A stretch of DNA of 64,000 bases from Aquamicrobium sp. (GTDB lineage: Bacteria; Pseudomonadota; Alphaproteobacteria; Rhizobiales; Rhizobiaceae), in contig JAHHDT010000001.1 in the NCBI GenBank assembly GCA_019739225.1, positions 558,001-622,000 on the forward strand, given 5' to 3'. Made by a program: the position numbers and the translations under genes. Positions 43,736 to 52,946 of this stretch are shown here, piece after piece (position 1 is the stretch's first letter; each line of letters starts with the position of its first letter). The notes below the pieces were generated by a model that did no database searches, was not told the origin of the DNA, and worked only from the letters and a program-made list of their open reading frames with translations.

Positions 43736-44488
43736 TCACGAGGCGAGATAGCCGCCGTCGACCGGGAGCAAGGCACCGGTGACGTAGGTCGACATGGCCG
43801 AAGCGAGGAAGAGCACCGGCCCGACCAGTTCTTCCGGCTCGCCGACGCGCCCCAACGGCGTATGCGCCATGAAGCGCCCGATCGCGTCGGGCGTTTCGCG
43901 CGTCACCTTCGTCATCGGCGTCGCGATCACACCCGGCGCGATCGCATTCACCCGGATGCCGTCAGGCGCGAGGTCGTGTGCGAGCGCGCGGGTGAACTGC
44001 AACACCGCGCCCTTGCTGGCCGCGTAGGCGCCAAGCCCCGGCCCGGCCGAGACCGACATGATCGAGCCGAGGTTGACGATCCGCCCGCGCGTGTTGCGAA
44101 GCTGAGGCAGGAATGCCCGAACCATCGTGCGCACACCGTCGACATTGACCCGGAAGACATCCGCCCAATCGGCATCGAAGTTCGCGCCATCTATGGGCGT
44201 ACGGCGGATGATGCCCGCATTGTTGACGAGAATTGAAGCCGACCCCTGCCAGGCTTCCACCTGACCGGCGAATCGCGTCACCGCTTCGGGCTGGGTCACG
44301 TCGAGTTCCGTCGCCATGGCCACACCGCCATTCGCGCGGATGTCCGCTGCGGCGGCTTCGGCAGCCGCTCCCGCCATGTCGCAGAGCACCACCTTGGCAC
44401 CGGCCTCTGCCAGGCCGCGCGCAATGGCCAGGCCGTTACCCTGCGCCGCGCCGGTCACCACCGCGACCTCTCCCTCGATGCCCAGCAT
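43736..44488 (-). CDS. short-chain dehydrogenase/reductase (SDR 4)
   Basis: 250-residue classical SDR: VVTGAAQGNGLAIARGLAEAGAKVVLCD, NNAGII (about 84-89), NLGSIMS with the catalytic Ser, YAASKGAV and YVTGALLPVDGGYLAS. ATG 44488 has GGGAGG just upstream; the frame continues to a TTG only four codons earlier. First gene of the minus-strand operon divergent from the TRAP system at 44.7-47.7 kb, so it probably acts on the transported compound or the flavoprotein's product. Confidence 0.88.
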   Translation of the reverse strand: MLGIEGEVAVVTGAAQGNGLAIARGLAEAGAKVVLCDMAGAAAEAAAADIRANGGVAMATELDVTQPEAVTRFAGQVEAWQGSASILVNNAGIIRRTPIDGANFDADWADVFRVNVDGVRTMVRAFLPQLRNTRGRIVNLGSIMSVSAGPGLGAYAASKGAVLQFTRALAHDLAPDGIRVNAIAPGVIATPMTKVTRETPDAIGRFMAHTPLGRVGEPEELVGPVLFLASAMSTYVTGALLPVDGGYLAS

Positions 44489-44513
44489 GCATCCTCCCAA
44501 TCATTCGTTATCT

Positions 44514-44581
44514 GCAAATGAGTTTGCTATTCGCGAATTTTCTTATTGAGGCAAACGTCGGAATTTGCAAGACTGCAATTC
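44514..44581. promoter_or_regulatory. divergent promoter region with several palindromes
   Basis: The gap between SDR 4 and dctP holds GCAAA-TGAG-TTTGC (44514-44527), the perfect 10-mer ATTCGCGAAT (44529-44538) and an inverted repeat with arms GAATTTGCA and TGCAATTC (44561-44581). The shared TTTGC/GCAAA core suggests several binding sites for one regulator, perhaps the IclR protein, but no operator is proven. Confidence 0.5.
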
Positions 44582-44663
44582 TGCGAAGACACGCCAGGCA
44601 CGGATGCCGGGACATGTCGCAGGGAGATGAGCCGCGGCTGTGCGGTGCCTTGGGAGGATTTTT

Positions 44664-45695
44664 ATGAGACGTTACATCGCCGCGGCCACGCTGGCCGCTT
44701 CCGTTGCATTTGCCGGGTCGGCCATGGCCCAGAGCTTCGATCTGCAGAGTGTGTTTGGACTAAACGTTCCGTCGATCGGCCCCAGCCCCGTGAACTGGGC
44801 CGACAAGGTGCGGTTGATGACCAACGGCGAGGTCGACATCAAGGTGCACGGCGCCGGCGACTTCGTTCCACCTTTCGAGGTCTTCGGAGCGGTATCGAGC
44901 GGTGCGATTCCGATGGGCTTCGACTGGATCGGCTACTGGGCCGAGTCGATTCCCGTCGCCAACCTTGTCGGCTCGATGCCCTTCGGCCCCTCGCCCGATA
45001 TCGCGCTCGGCTGGATGTTCGAGGGTGGCGGTCTGGAAATCATCCAGAAGGCCTATGACCCGCATGGCGTGAAGGTCATTCCGTGCCACCTCGTCGTGCC
45101 TGAGGCCGGCGGATGGTTCAACAAGGAGATCAACACCGTCGAGGACCTGAAGGGCCTCAACATGCGCATCGCCGGCCTCGGCGGAAGCACGCTGGCGAAA
45201 CTCGGCGCGAACACGCAGCTCGTGCCCGCCGGTGAAATCTACGTGTCGCTCGAGACCGGCCGCATCGACGCGGCTGAGTTCTCCGCGCCGCAGCTCGACA
45301 AGGGCTTCGGCTTCCAGAAGATCGTCAAAAACTACTATTTCCCCGGCTGGCACCAGCCCTCGAGCTGGGACTCCATCATCATCAACATGGATGTCTGGAA
45401 CGGCTTCTCCGAGGATCAGCAGAAGATCATGGTCGAGGCCTGCAAGGCCAACATCGCTGAAAACATGGCCGACCAGCTCAATGCGCAGGTTGCAGCCGTC
45501 GAGGAGATCGAGGCAGCCGGCGTAAGCATCAAGCGCTTCCCCGACGAAGTGCTGGAAGCCATGCGCACCGCAGCCGGCGAAGTGCTTCAGGAAGAAGCGG
45601 CCAAAGACCCGATCTTCAAGGAAGCGCTTGATTCCCTGACCGCTTATGTCGAGCGCACGTCGCGCTGGTCGGAACTCCAGGCCCTGCCGCGATAG
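44664..45695 (+). CDS. dctP: TRAP transporter substrate-binding protein DctP (SBP 5)
   Basis: 343-residue binding protein with a clear Sec signal peptide (MRRYIAAATLAASVAFAGSAMA, cut near residue 22). It has the FcbT/TtDctP-type segments INTVEDLKGLNMRIAGLGGSTLAKLGA with the ligand arginine, VPAGEIYVSLETGRIDAAEFSAPQLDKGFGF and YYFPGWHQPSSWDSIIINMDVWNGF. This branch (TakP/mannitol-chloroaromatic type) differs from the four binding proteins of the island. GGAGG precedes ATG 44664. First gene of a complete P-Q-M set, followed by a strong hairpin. Confidence 0.92.
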   Translation: MRRYIAAATLAASVAFAGSAMAQSFDLQSVFGLNVPSIGPSPVNWADKVRLMTNGEVDIKVHGAGDFVPPFEVFGAVSSGAIPMGFDWIGYWAESIPVANLVGSMPFGPSPDIALGWMFEGGGLEIIQKAYDPHGVKVIPCHLVVPEAGGWFNKEINTVEDLKGLNMRIAGLGGSTLAKLGANTQLVPAGEIYVSLETGRIDAAEFSAPQLDKGFGFQKIVKNYYFPGWHQPSSWDSIIINMDVWNGFSEDQQKIMVEACKANIAENMADQLNAQVAAVEEIEAAGVSIKRFPDEVLEAMRTAAGEVLQEEAAKDPIFKEALDSLTAYVERTSRWSELQALPR

Positions 45696-45703
45696 GCAAA
45701 CGA

Positions 45704-45730
45704 GCGGGTCCGGCGCGAAGCCGGACCCGC
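45704..45730 (+). terminator. intercistronic hairpin between dctP and dctQ (second TRAP operon)
   Basis: Perfect 11-bp stem GCGGGTCCGGC/GCCGGACCCGC with a 5-base GCGAA loop, nine bases after the dctP stop. There is no T-tract and dctQ follows 73 bp later, so it probably stabilises the dctP part of the mRNA or causes partial termination, as in the other TRAP operon. Confidence 0.7.
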
Positions 45731-45803
45731 AACCGTCGCGCGCTGTCGCAACCGCTGAATTTCGCGTAACAGGCTTCATCGGTAAAACCGCTGGAGGAGA
45801 AGG

Positions 45804-46379
45804 TTGAAACGTCTTTCGGATGCCGTGCTCGACGCGGTTGTTCTGCCGGGCAAGGTGGTCGGATGGCTCGTGCTGCCGCTGATCGCATCGGTGCTACTGA
45901 CGGTCTTTGCCGCCAAGATGGGCTGGAACGCGATCTGGCGCTGGGAAGATGCACTTCCCGTGCTTGGCAACGGCATCACCGTCAACACCCTGGCAGACCT
46001 GCAATGGTACATATTCGCCATCATCGCCGTTCTCGGCGGCGTTTATGCCCTGCGTGACGGCCAGCATGTGAGCGTCGACGTCTTCGTGGCGAGCTTGCCT
46101 CCCCGTGTCCGTCTGTGCCTGACGCTTTTCGGCGACATCGTCTTTCTCCTCCCATTCTGCGTCATCATCGTCTGGTACGGCTGGAAGTTCGCCGCGACCT
46201 CGTTCGCATCCGGCGAGGGTTCGACCTATGGCGGCCTGATGGACCGTTGGCTCATCAAGGCGATGATCCCGGCCGGTTTCGCGCTGCTGGGCATCGCCGC
46301 GCTGGCGCGCGTGGCCCAAACCTTGCGCCTGCTGCTCTCTCCCGCATCCAACCAAGGCCCGGCCGAAAACCATGATTGA
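45804..46379 (+). CDS. dctQ: TRAP transporter small permease DctQ
   Basis: 191-residue protein with four hydrophobic helices and the DctQ-type segment YALRDGQHVSVDVFVASLPPRVR after the second. The start is TTG 45804, supported by a long GGAGGAGAAGG directly before it; the next in-frame ATG lies too far inside helix 1. It overlaps dctM by eight bases. The C-terminal tail is hydrophilic. Confidence 0.88.
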   Translation: MKRLSDAVLDAVVLPGKVVGWLVLPLIASVLLTVFAAKMGWNAIWRWEDALPVLGNGITVNTLADLQWYIFAIIAVLGGVYALRDGQHVSVDVFVASLPPRVRLCLTLFGDIVFLLPFCVIIVWYGWKFAATSFASGEGSTYGGLMDRWLIKAMIPAGFALLGIAALARVAQTLRLLLSPASNQGPAENHD

Positions 46380-47700
46380 ATTTGCCTGGCCGCTTGCCAT
46401 GCTCGTCGCGCTCGTGGCGGGCATCTTTTCGGGATACCCGGTCGCGTTCGTTCTCTCGGGCATCGGCATCGTCTTCGCCTTTTTGGCCGGCGTGCCGATA
46501 CTTTTCCTGTCGACGGGCGTGTCGCGCATCTACTCCGGCATCCTGACCAACTGGCTGCTGATCGCCATTCCGCTCTTCGTCTTCATGGGACTGATGCTCG
46601 AACGTTCCGGCGTCGCGGAGCGGCTGCTTCGGTCGCTGGCCGCACTCTTCGGCCGGCTGCCCGGCGGCTACGCCTTCGCGGTCGCCATCATCGGCGTGGT
46701 GATGGCGGCCTCCACGGGCATCATCGGCGCATCCGTGGTGCTCATGGGCATGATGGCTCTGCCCGCCATGACGCAGGCCCGTTACGACCCCAAGATCTCC
46801 ACTGGCCTCATAGCCGCGTCCGGCACGCTCGGCATCCTGATCCCACCGTCGATCATGCTGATCGTCCTCGGCGACCAGCTCCGCGTGTCCGTCGGCGACC
46901 TGTTCATGGGTGCGATCGGGCCGGGCCTGTTGCTTGCCGGGCTTTACTTTCTCTATCTGATCGCGATCGCCATCTTCCAGCCGCACCGCATGCCACCGCG
47001 CGACCACGTGCCGGCGGAAAGCCGCAAGACGGCGATGCTCGGCCTCGCCCGGGACCTGCTGGCGCCTATCCTTCTGGTCCTCTCGGTACTAGGCACCATC
47101 GTCGCCGGCATCGCCACACCGACGGAAGCAGCAGCCATCGGCGCGGCGGGCGCGATGATCCTCGCCCTGTTCTCGGGCAAACTTGATCTGGCAACGTTGC
47201 GAACGGCCGTCCGCGACACGACCAAGACCACCGCAATGATCATCTTCGTGATGATCGGCGCGACGATCTTTTCAGTCATCTTCCGGCGTCTCGGAGGCGA
47301 CGAAATGGTGATCCACGCATTCGATGCGCTCGGCACAGGCCCCTATTTCGTGCTTTTCACGATCATGGCGCTGGTTTTCATTCTGGGTTTCTTCCTCGAC
47401 TGGGTCGAGATTGCGCTGGTCGTCGTGCCGCTGGTCGCCCCGGTTGTCACCAGCCTCGACTTCGGCATGACGCAACCCGAGACCCTTACCTGGTTCGCCA
47501 TCGCGCTTGCCGTCAACATGCAGACGTCTTTCCTGACGCCGCCATTCGGTTATGCGCTGTTCTACCTGCGCGGGGTGGCCAAAGACATATCGATCGGCAC
47601 GATCTACCGCGGCATCATTCCTTTCGTGCTCCTGCAGATCACCGCACTGGTGCTCCTGATCCTGTTTCCGCAGATCAGCCTATGGATGGTTGCCCAGTAG
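46372..47700 (+). CDS. dctM: TRAP transporter large permease DctM
   Basis: 442-residue membrane protein with about twelve helices. LIAIPLFVFMGLMLERSGVAERLL, GGYAFAVAIIGVVMAASTGIIGASVVLMGMMALPAM and ASGTLGILIPPSIMLIVLGDQ are DctM hallmarks. It completes the dctPQM operon. A hydrophilic insert of about 25 residues around 205-230 (HRMPPRDHVPAESRK) separates two helix groups, a usual cytoplasmic loop. It runs convergently into ppk2 with only 27 bp between. Confidence 0.93.
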   Translation: MIEFAWPLAMLVALVAGIFSGYPVAFVLSGIGIVFAFLAGVPILFLSTGVSRIYSGILTNWLLIAIPLFVFMGLMLERSGVAERLLRSLAALFGRLPGGYAFAVAIIGVVMAASTGIIGASVVLMGMMALPAMTQARYDPKISTGLIAASGTLGILIPPSIMLIVLGDQLRVSVGDLFMGAIGPGLLLAGLYFLYLIAIAIFQPHRMPPRDHVPAESRKTAMLGLARDLLAPILLVLSVLGTIVAGIATPTEAAAIGAAGAMILALFSGKLDLATLRTAVRDTTKTTAMIIFVMIGATIFSVIFRRLGGDEMVIHAFDALGTGPYFVLFTIMALVFILGFFLDWVEIALVVVPLVAPVVTSLDFGMTQPETLTWFAIALAVNMQTSFLTPPFGYALFYLRGVAKDISIGTIYRGIIPFVLLQITALVLLILFPQISLWMVAQ

Positions 47701-47727
47701 GCCACCCAAGCCGCATTAGGCGCGCGA

Positions 47728-48648
47728 TCAATATTTCTGCGGCACGTAGAGGTCGTGCGGAAGGGTGGCGCGTTCGTATTCCGGGTTGAAGACGCGTTCC
47801 GGCAGGGCGATGTCCTCGTGCGGCACCGGCTCGTAGGGAATCTGCTGTAGCAGGTGGTCCATGCAGTTCAGCCGGGCGCGCTTCTTGTCGTTGCCCTCGA
47901 CGATGTACCATGGCGCCTCAGGAATGCTGGTGCGGGCGAACATCTCCTCTTTCGCCTTGGTGTACTGCTCCCAGCGCACCCGCGACTGGAGGTCCATCGG
48001 CGACAGCTTCCACTGTTTCATCGGGTCGTGGATACGCATGAGAAAGCGGAGCTGCTGCTCCTCGTCGGTAATCGAGAACCAGTATTTGATCAGCCTGATG
48101 CCAGAGCGGAGCAGCATACGCTCGAACTCCGGCACGTCGCGGAAGAAATCTTCCACCTGTTGGGGCGTGGCGAAATCCATCACCTGCTCGACACCGGCGC
48201 GGTTGTACCAGGACCGGTCGAAGAGCACGATCTCACCGCCGGCCGGCAGATGCGGAACGTAACGCTGGAAATACCACTGCGTCTTTTCCCGGTCGCTCGG
48301 CGCCGGCAGCGCCACCACGCGGACGATACGCGGATTGAGCCGCTGCGTGATGCGCTTGATGACCCCGCCCTTGCCGGCCGAGTCCCGACCCTCGAACAGC
48401 ACCACTACCTTTTCCTTTGTGTGCGCCACCCAATCCTGGAGCTTGATCAGCTCCGACTGCAGGCGGATCAGCTCGTGGAAATAAGTGTGACGGTCGAGCG
48501 CGTGGGGGTGGGCTTTCTTGTAGATTTTGGACAGTTCGAGCGACAGCGCCGGTTCCGACAGTTCGAGCTCGTAGTCCTCGTCGAGCGTATCCTCGAGCTC
48601 GGCCTTGAGCCATTCCTCGGCACCGTTGCCCGCCCTGTCGTGATCCAT
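47728..48648 (-). CDS. ppk2: polyphosphate kinase 2 family protein
   Basis: 306-residue PPK2 of the one-domain type, moving phosphate between polyphosphate and nucleoside di- or monophosphates. Walker A lies at about 86-95 (EGRDSAGKGG), the lid arginines in ITQRLNPRIVRVVALPAPSDREKTQWYFQRYV, and Walker B in EIVLFDRSWYNRAGVE. The start is ATG 48648 (MDHDRAGNGAEEW) with GGAGGAAC before it. It stands alone; neighbours give no metabolic link. Whether it prefers ADP or GDP cannot be read from sequence. Confidence 0.93.
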   Translation of the reverse strand: MDHDRAGNGAEEWLKAELEDTLDEDYELELSEPALSLELSKIYKKAHPHALDRHTYFHELIRLQSELIKLQDWVAHTKEKVVVLFEGRDSAGKGGVIKRITQRLNPRIVRVVALPAPSDREKTQWYFQRYVPHLPAGGEIVLFDRSWYNRAGVEQVMDFATPQQVEDFFRDVPEFERMLLRSGIRLIKYWFSITDEEQQLRFLMRIHDPMKQWKLSPMDLQSRVRWEQYTKAKEEMFARTSIPEAPWYIVEGNDKKRARLNCMDHLLQQIPYEPVPHEDIALPERVFNPEYERATLPHDLYVPQKY

Positions 48649-48798
48649 CGTTGTTCCTCCGGCCGCTTCGCGCAATAAACTTGTCGCTTCCGGTGACAAC
48701 AAGACCCGCGAACACGACATCGATCAAGCGTCGGCTAACACCGGCGGGTAACATATACATGACGGCGTTTGACTCAGCGTAGCACCTGACGGGGAAAT

Positions 48799-49044
48799 CT
48801 AATCCGGTGTTCCGGCCGCTTCCGCAAGCAAGGCGCGAAGTCGGCGCAGCGGCGGCGATACGGTGGTTGCCTCATCCAACCGTCTTATCTGCTTGCGCGC
48901 AGCAACGGCGACGTCTTCTCCCTCGGGCAATGCGATGAGCCAGGCCAGGAATACCTCCTCGGGGCTTGCCTGGGCCAGCGGCGGACGCGGCGAAATCGGC
49001 GACGTCGGCTTGTTGAGGTCGGCATGGATTGGAGAAGATCCCAT
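48799..49044 (-). CDS. hypothetical 81-residue protein coupled to gbcB
   Basis: Small acidic protein with a Pro/Ser-rich N-terminus (DLNKPTSPISPRPPLAQASPEE) and a helical remainder (EEVFLAWLIALPEGEDVAVAARKQIRRLD, PLRRLRALLAEAAG). I recognise no family. The ATG at 49044 starts one base after the gbcB stop (TGACATG), so translation is probably coupled and it should be the third gene of the riboswitch-led operon. The frame and helical pattern look like real coding sequence; an earlier start would overlap gbcB heavily. It could be an assembly or partner protein, but this is a guess. Confidence 0.6.
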   Translation of the reverse strand: MGSSPIHADLNKPTSPISPRPPLAQASPEEVFLAWLIALPEGEDVAVAARKQIRRLDEATTVSPPLRRLRALLAEAAGTPD

Positions 49045-49045
49045 G

Positions 49046-50146
49046 TCAGGCCTCGATTTCCAGAGCCGAGAGCGGCTTCGAACAGCAGACGAGGATAAAG
49101 CCTTCCTCGATCTCGTGGTCGAGGATGCCGCCATTGTGGCTCATCTCGACCGTGCCGGAGACCTTCTTGACCTTGCAGGTGCCGCACAGGCCGAACTCGC
49201 AGGCAGCCGGAATGCGAACGCCCGACGCGCGCGCGGTCTGCAGCAGGGTCTGTCCCGCAACGCATTCGCCGTCGACCTCCGACAATGCGAACCTGACCGG
49301 CAGGGCGATTTCTCCGACACCCACTTCGCCGTCTTCGGTGAAAGGCGCGGGCACGGGCTCGGCCGGCGGGGCGGCGAAGCTCTCCTGATGATAATGCACC
49401 ATGTCGAAGCCGGCTGTTTCCAGCATCTCGCGCACGGCGCGCATGAAGGGTTCCGGGCCGCAGCAGAATATCTCCCGCTCGCGAAAATCGGGCGCAAGCA
49501 GCGGCAGCCGCACCGCATCGATCCGGCCCATATGGCCGAACCAGCTCTCACGGCTGGAGCGTTCCTCGATCAGGAAGCCCAGCGATAGGCCGGGCATCCG
49601 GCTGCCCAGCAGTTCAAGCTCCTTGCGGAAGATGATCTCCTCCGGCCGGCGCGCGCAGTTGACGAAGGCGACGTCGGTCCATGGCGCACAGTCGTTCAGC
49701 CAGCGCAGCATCGACATCATCGGTGTGACGCCCGAGCCCGCGGAGATGAACAGATATTTCGCCGCTGGATATTCGTGGTGGGAGAAATCGCCGGCCGGAC
49801 CGTAGGCCCTGATGTGATCGCCGCGCCGCAGATGATCCAGCATCCAGCGCGTTGCGACACTGCCGGCCTGCGCCTTGACCGTGACGGCGATGGAGAACGG
49901 CCGCGACGGCGACGACGACAGCGTGTAGGTGCGCAGCAGCGGCTCGTCGCCAACCGGCAGTTCCAGCGTGATGAACTGCCCCGGCTTGTACCGGAACCAG
50001 GTCTGGTTGTCCGACCGGAAGGTGAAGGTCTTCACGTCGGGTGCCTCGTCGGCGATGCCGATGACCTCCAGCACCTGAAGCCGGTCGTTCCACGGCGTCA
50101 TCTCGTCGAGGTGGCGGTAGAGTGCGGCGTCCGTCATCGCGTTCAT
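49046..50146 (-). CDS. gbcB: betaine demethylase reductase subunit (GbcB-like)
   Basis: 366-residue reductase that feeds electrons from NAD(P)H to the Rieske oxygenase. It has a ferredoxin-reductase FAD domain (RYKPGQFITLELPVG, LLRTYTLSSSPS, about 52-82), an NAD domain (FISAGSGVTPMMSMLRWL, FCCGPEPFMRAVREML) and a C-terminal plant-type 2Fe-2S domain with CEFGLCGTC plus the last Cys in LVCC. Length and domain order match GbcB and the stachydrine-type reductases. It starts 10 bp after the gbcA stop. Glycine betaine is the best-known substrate of the system; proline betaine or carnitine-type compounds remain possible. Confidence 0.85.
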   Translation of the reverse strand: MNAMTDAALYRHLDEMTPWNDRLQVLEVIGIADEAPDVKTFTFRSDNQTWFRYKPGQFITLELPVGDEPLLRTYTLSSSPSRPFSIAVTVKAQAGSVATRWMLDHLRRGDHIRAYGPAGDFSHHEYPAAKYLFISAGSGVTPMMSMLRWLNDCAPWTDVAFVNCARRPEEIIFRKELELLGSRMPGLSLGFLIEERSSRESWFGHMGRIDAVRLPLLAPDFREREIFCCGPEPFMRAVREMLETAGFDMVHYHQESFAAPPAEPVPAPFTEDGEVGVGEIALPVRFALSEVDGECVAGQTLLQTARASGVRIPAACEFGLCGTCKVKKVSGTVEMSHNGGILDHEIEEGFILVCCSKPLSALEIEA

Positions 50147-50156
50147 CGCTGTCGCC

Positions 50157-51405
<1,249 letters not shown>

Positions 51406-51536
51406 GTCCTGTCCTCGCATCGTCATCACAAGGGCTGAACTGGTGGTGATGGAGGGAAGGAGGAGCCGCGACATGGCCATGCAGGCCCGTCCGCGCCGCT
51501 TCGCCTCTTGACCGCCCACCGCGATCAGTCGGTTTC

Positions 51537-51720
51537 GTATGCCGAAGGCTGGTTTCCGGGCTCCGGAGCCGTCCCTTGCAGGACCTTCCCGACACCTTCC
51601 CGGACGTTGTCGTCCAGTGGTCTCCCGTCGGGACATTCAGCTCCGCTACCGTTGCGGGGGCAGCGCCGGATTTCGACCGGCTTCCCAATTCTCCGCTTCG
51701 ATCGTCACGAAGCAGCACCT
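51537..51720 (-). promoter_or_regulatory. cobalamin (B12) riboswitch upstream of gbcA
   Basis: Read on the minus strand the 184-nt element shows the cobalamin riboswitch core in order: GGGAAGCCGGT and AAATCCGGC forming a stem, GCTGCCCCCGCAAC (51651-51664), CCACTGG (51614-51620), CGGGAAGG (51595-51602) and the B12 box AGCCCGGAAACCAGCC (51547-51562). It ends about 130 nt before the gbcA ATG and no other gene lies between. B12 riboswitches normally switch genes off when cobalamin binds, so this operon should be expressed when B12 is scarce. The remaining 51721-51900 stretch shows no gene. Confidence 0.9.
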
Positions 51721-51900
51721 CAGGCCCATGCACATCTAACCACGGCTGCATCGCCGGCAAACACGCGAAAGCGACACCGTGCAGACGCAAAGACGACACA
51801 GGGTTCACAACGCTGCGGCATGCTGCGTCGCACCGTTTCGTTTCGCTCGAATTCGTGCGATAGCTGCGTAAACTTTGACCAACGGGACAAAGAAAGTGCC

Positions 51901-52934
51901 ATGACGAGCACCTCGACACGACAGGCTGCCGGCGCCAGCCTGCATACGCTGCCGACAGCGGCTGCGGCCTCCGCATACCGACCTGCCGCGCAATCCCGGC
52001 ATGAAGCTGGATCTCGGCTGGCTGGAAGAGATGCGCCACGTGAACCGTTCGGCACTTGGAGCGGCGCGCGACGACGCTGACCAAGCGCCGCTCGATCAAG
52101 GCCGACAATCAGGCGGCATGGCTGCTCCGCGCAATCAGCCTGATGGACCTGACGACGCTGAACAGCAACGACACCGACGAGCGCGTGCGCCGCCTCTGCG
52201 CCAAGGCGCGCAATCCGCTGCGCGCCGATCTGATCGCCGGTCTCGGGCTGGGCGACACGGTGATCCGGCCAGCGGCTGTCTGCGTCTACCATCCCTTTGT
52301 CGCGACCGCGGTGACGGCATTGGAAGGCACCGGCATCCACGTCGCCGCCGTCTCCACCGCCTTTCCGCACGGGCTGTCGCCGCTGGAAACACGGATCGCC
52401 GAAATCAGGGCGTCGGTCGCCGACGGGGCCGACGAGATCGACGTGGTCATCCCGCGCGGCCTGGTTCTGGGCGCAAAGTGGCAGGAGCTTTACGACGAAG
52501 TCGCGCAGTTCCGCGAAGCCTGCGGGGAAGCGCACCTGAAGGTCATCCTCGGCACCGGCGAATTGTCGACGCTGCGCAATGTGATGCTTGCGTCGATGGT
52601 GTCGATGATGGCGGGCGCCGACTTCATCAAGACCTCGACCGGCAAGGAAAGCGTCAATGCCGTCCTGCCGGTCGGCCTCATCATGACGCGCGCGATCCGC
52701 GCCTATGAGGAGCGCACCGGCTTCAAGATCGGCTTCAAGCCTGCCGGCGGCATATCCACCGCCAAGGCGTCGCTCGACTGGTTGGTGCTGATGAAGGAGG
52801 AACTCGGCCGCCGTTGGCTGGAGCCGGACCTTTTCCGCTTCGGCGCGTCGAGCCTGCTCACCGACATCGAGCGCCAGCTCGAACACCACCTGACCGGCCA
52901 CTACTCGGCCGCCCATCGCCATGCCATGGCCTGA
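51901..52934 (+). pseudogene. deoC: deoxyribose-phosphate aldolase, two frameshifts
   Basis: Class I aldolase splitting 2-deoxyribose 5-phosphate into acetaldehyde and glyceraldehyde 3-phosphate. The main part (from about 52058) is intact, with DEIDVVIPRGLVLG, HLKVILGTGELST and the Schiff-base lysine in ADFIKTSTGK. The N-terminus lies in two other frames: MTSTSTRQAAGASLHTLP from ATG 51901, then RNPGMKLDLGWLEEM, then ERRATTLTKRRSIKAD. Removing one base near 51982 (CC) and one near 52056 (TT) restores a single frame giving AYRLPRNPGM and RSALERR. A TTG start at 52056 could give a shortened protein. The aldehyde dehydrogenase gene follows at once. Confidence 0.83.
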
Positions 52935-52946
52935 CGGGGAACGACC

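Noticed and set aside
42270-43751. 493-codon + strand open frame
   Set aside because: Shadow of the flavoprotein gene on the other strand.
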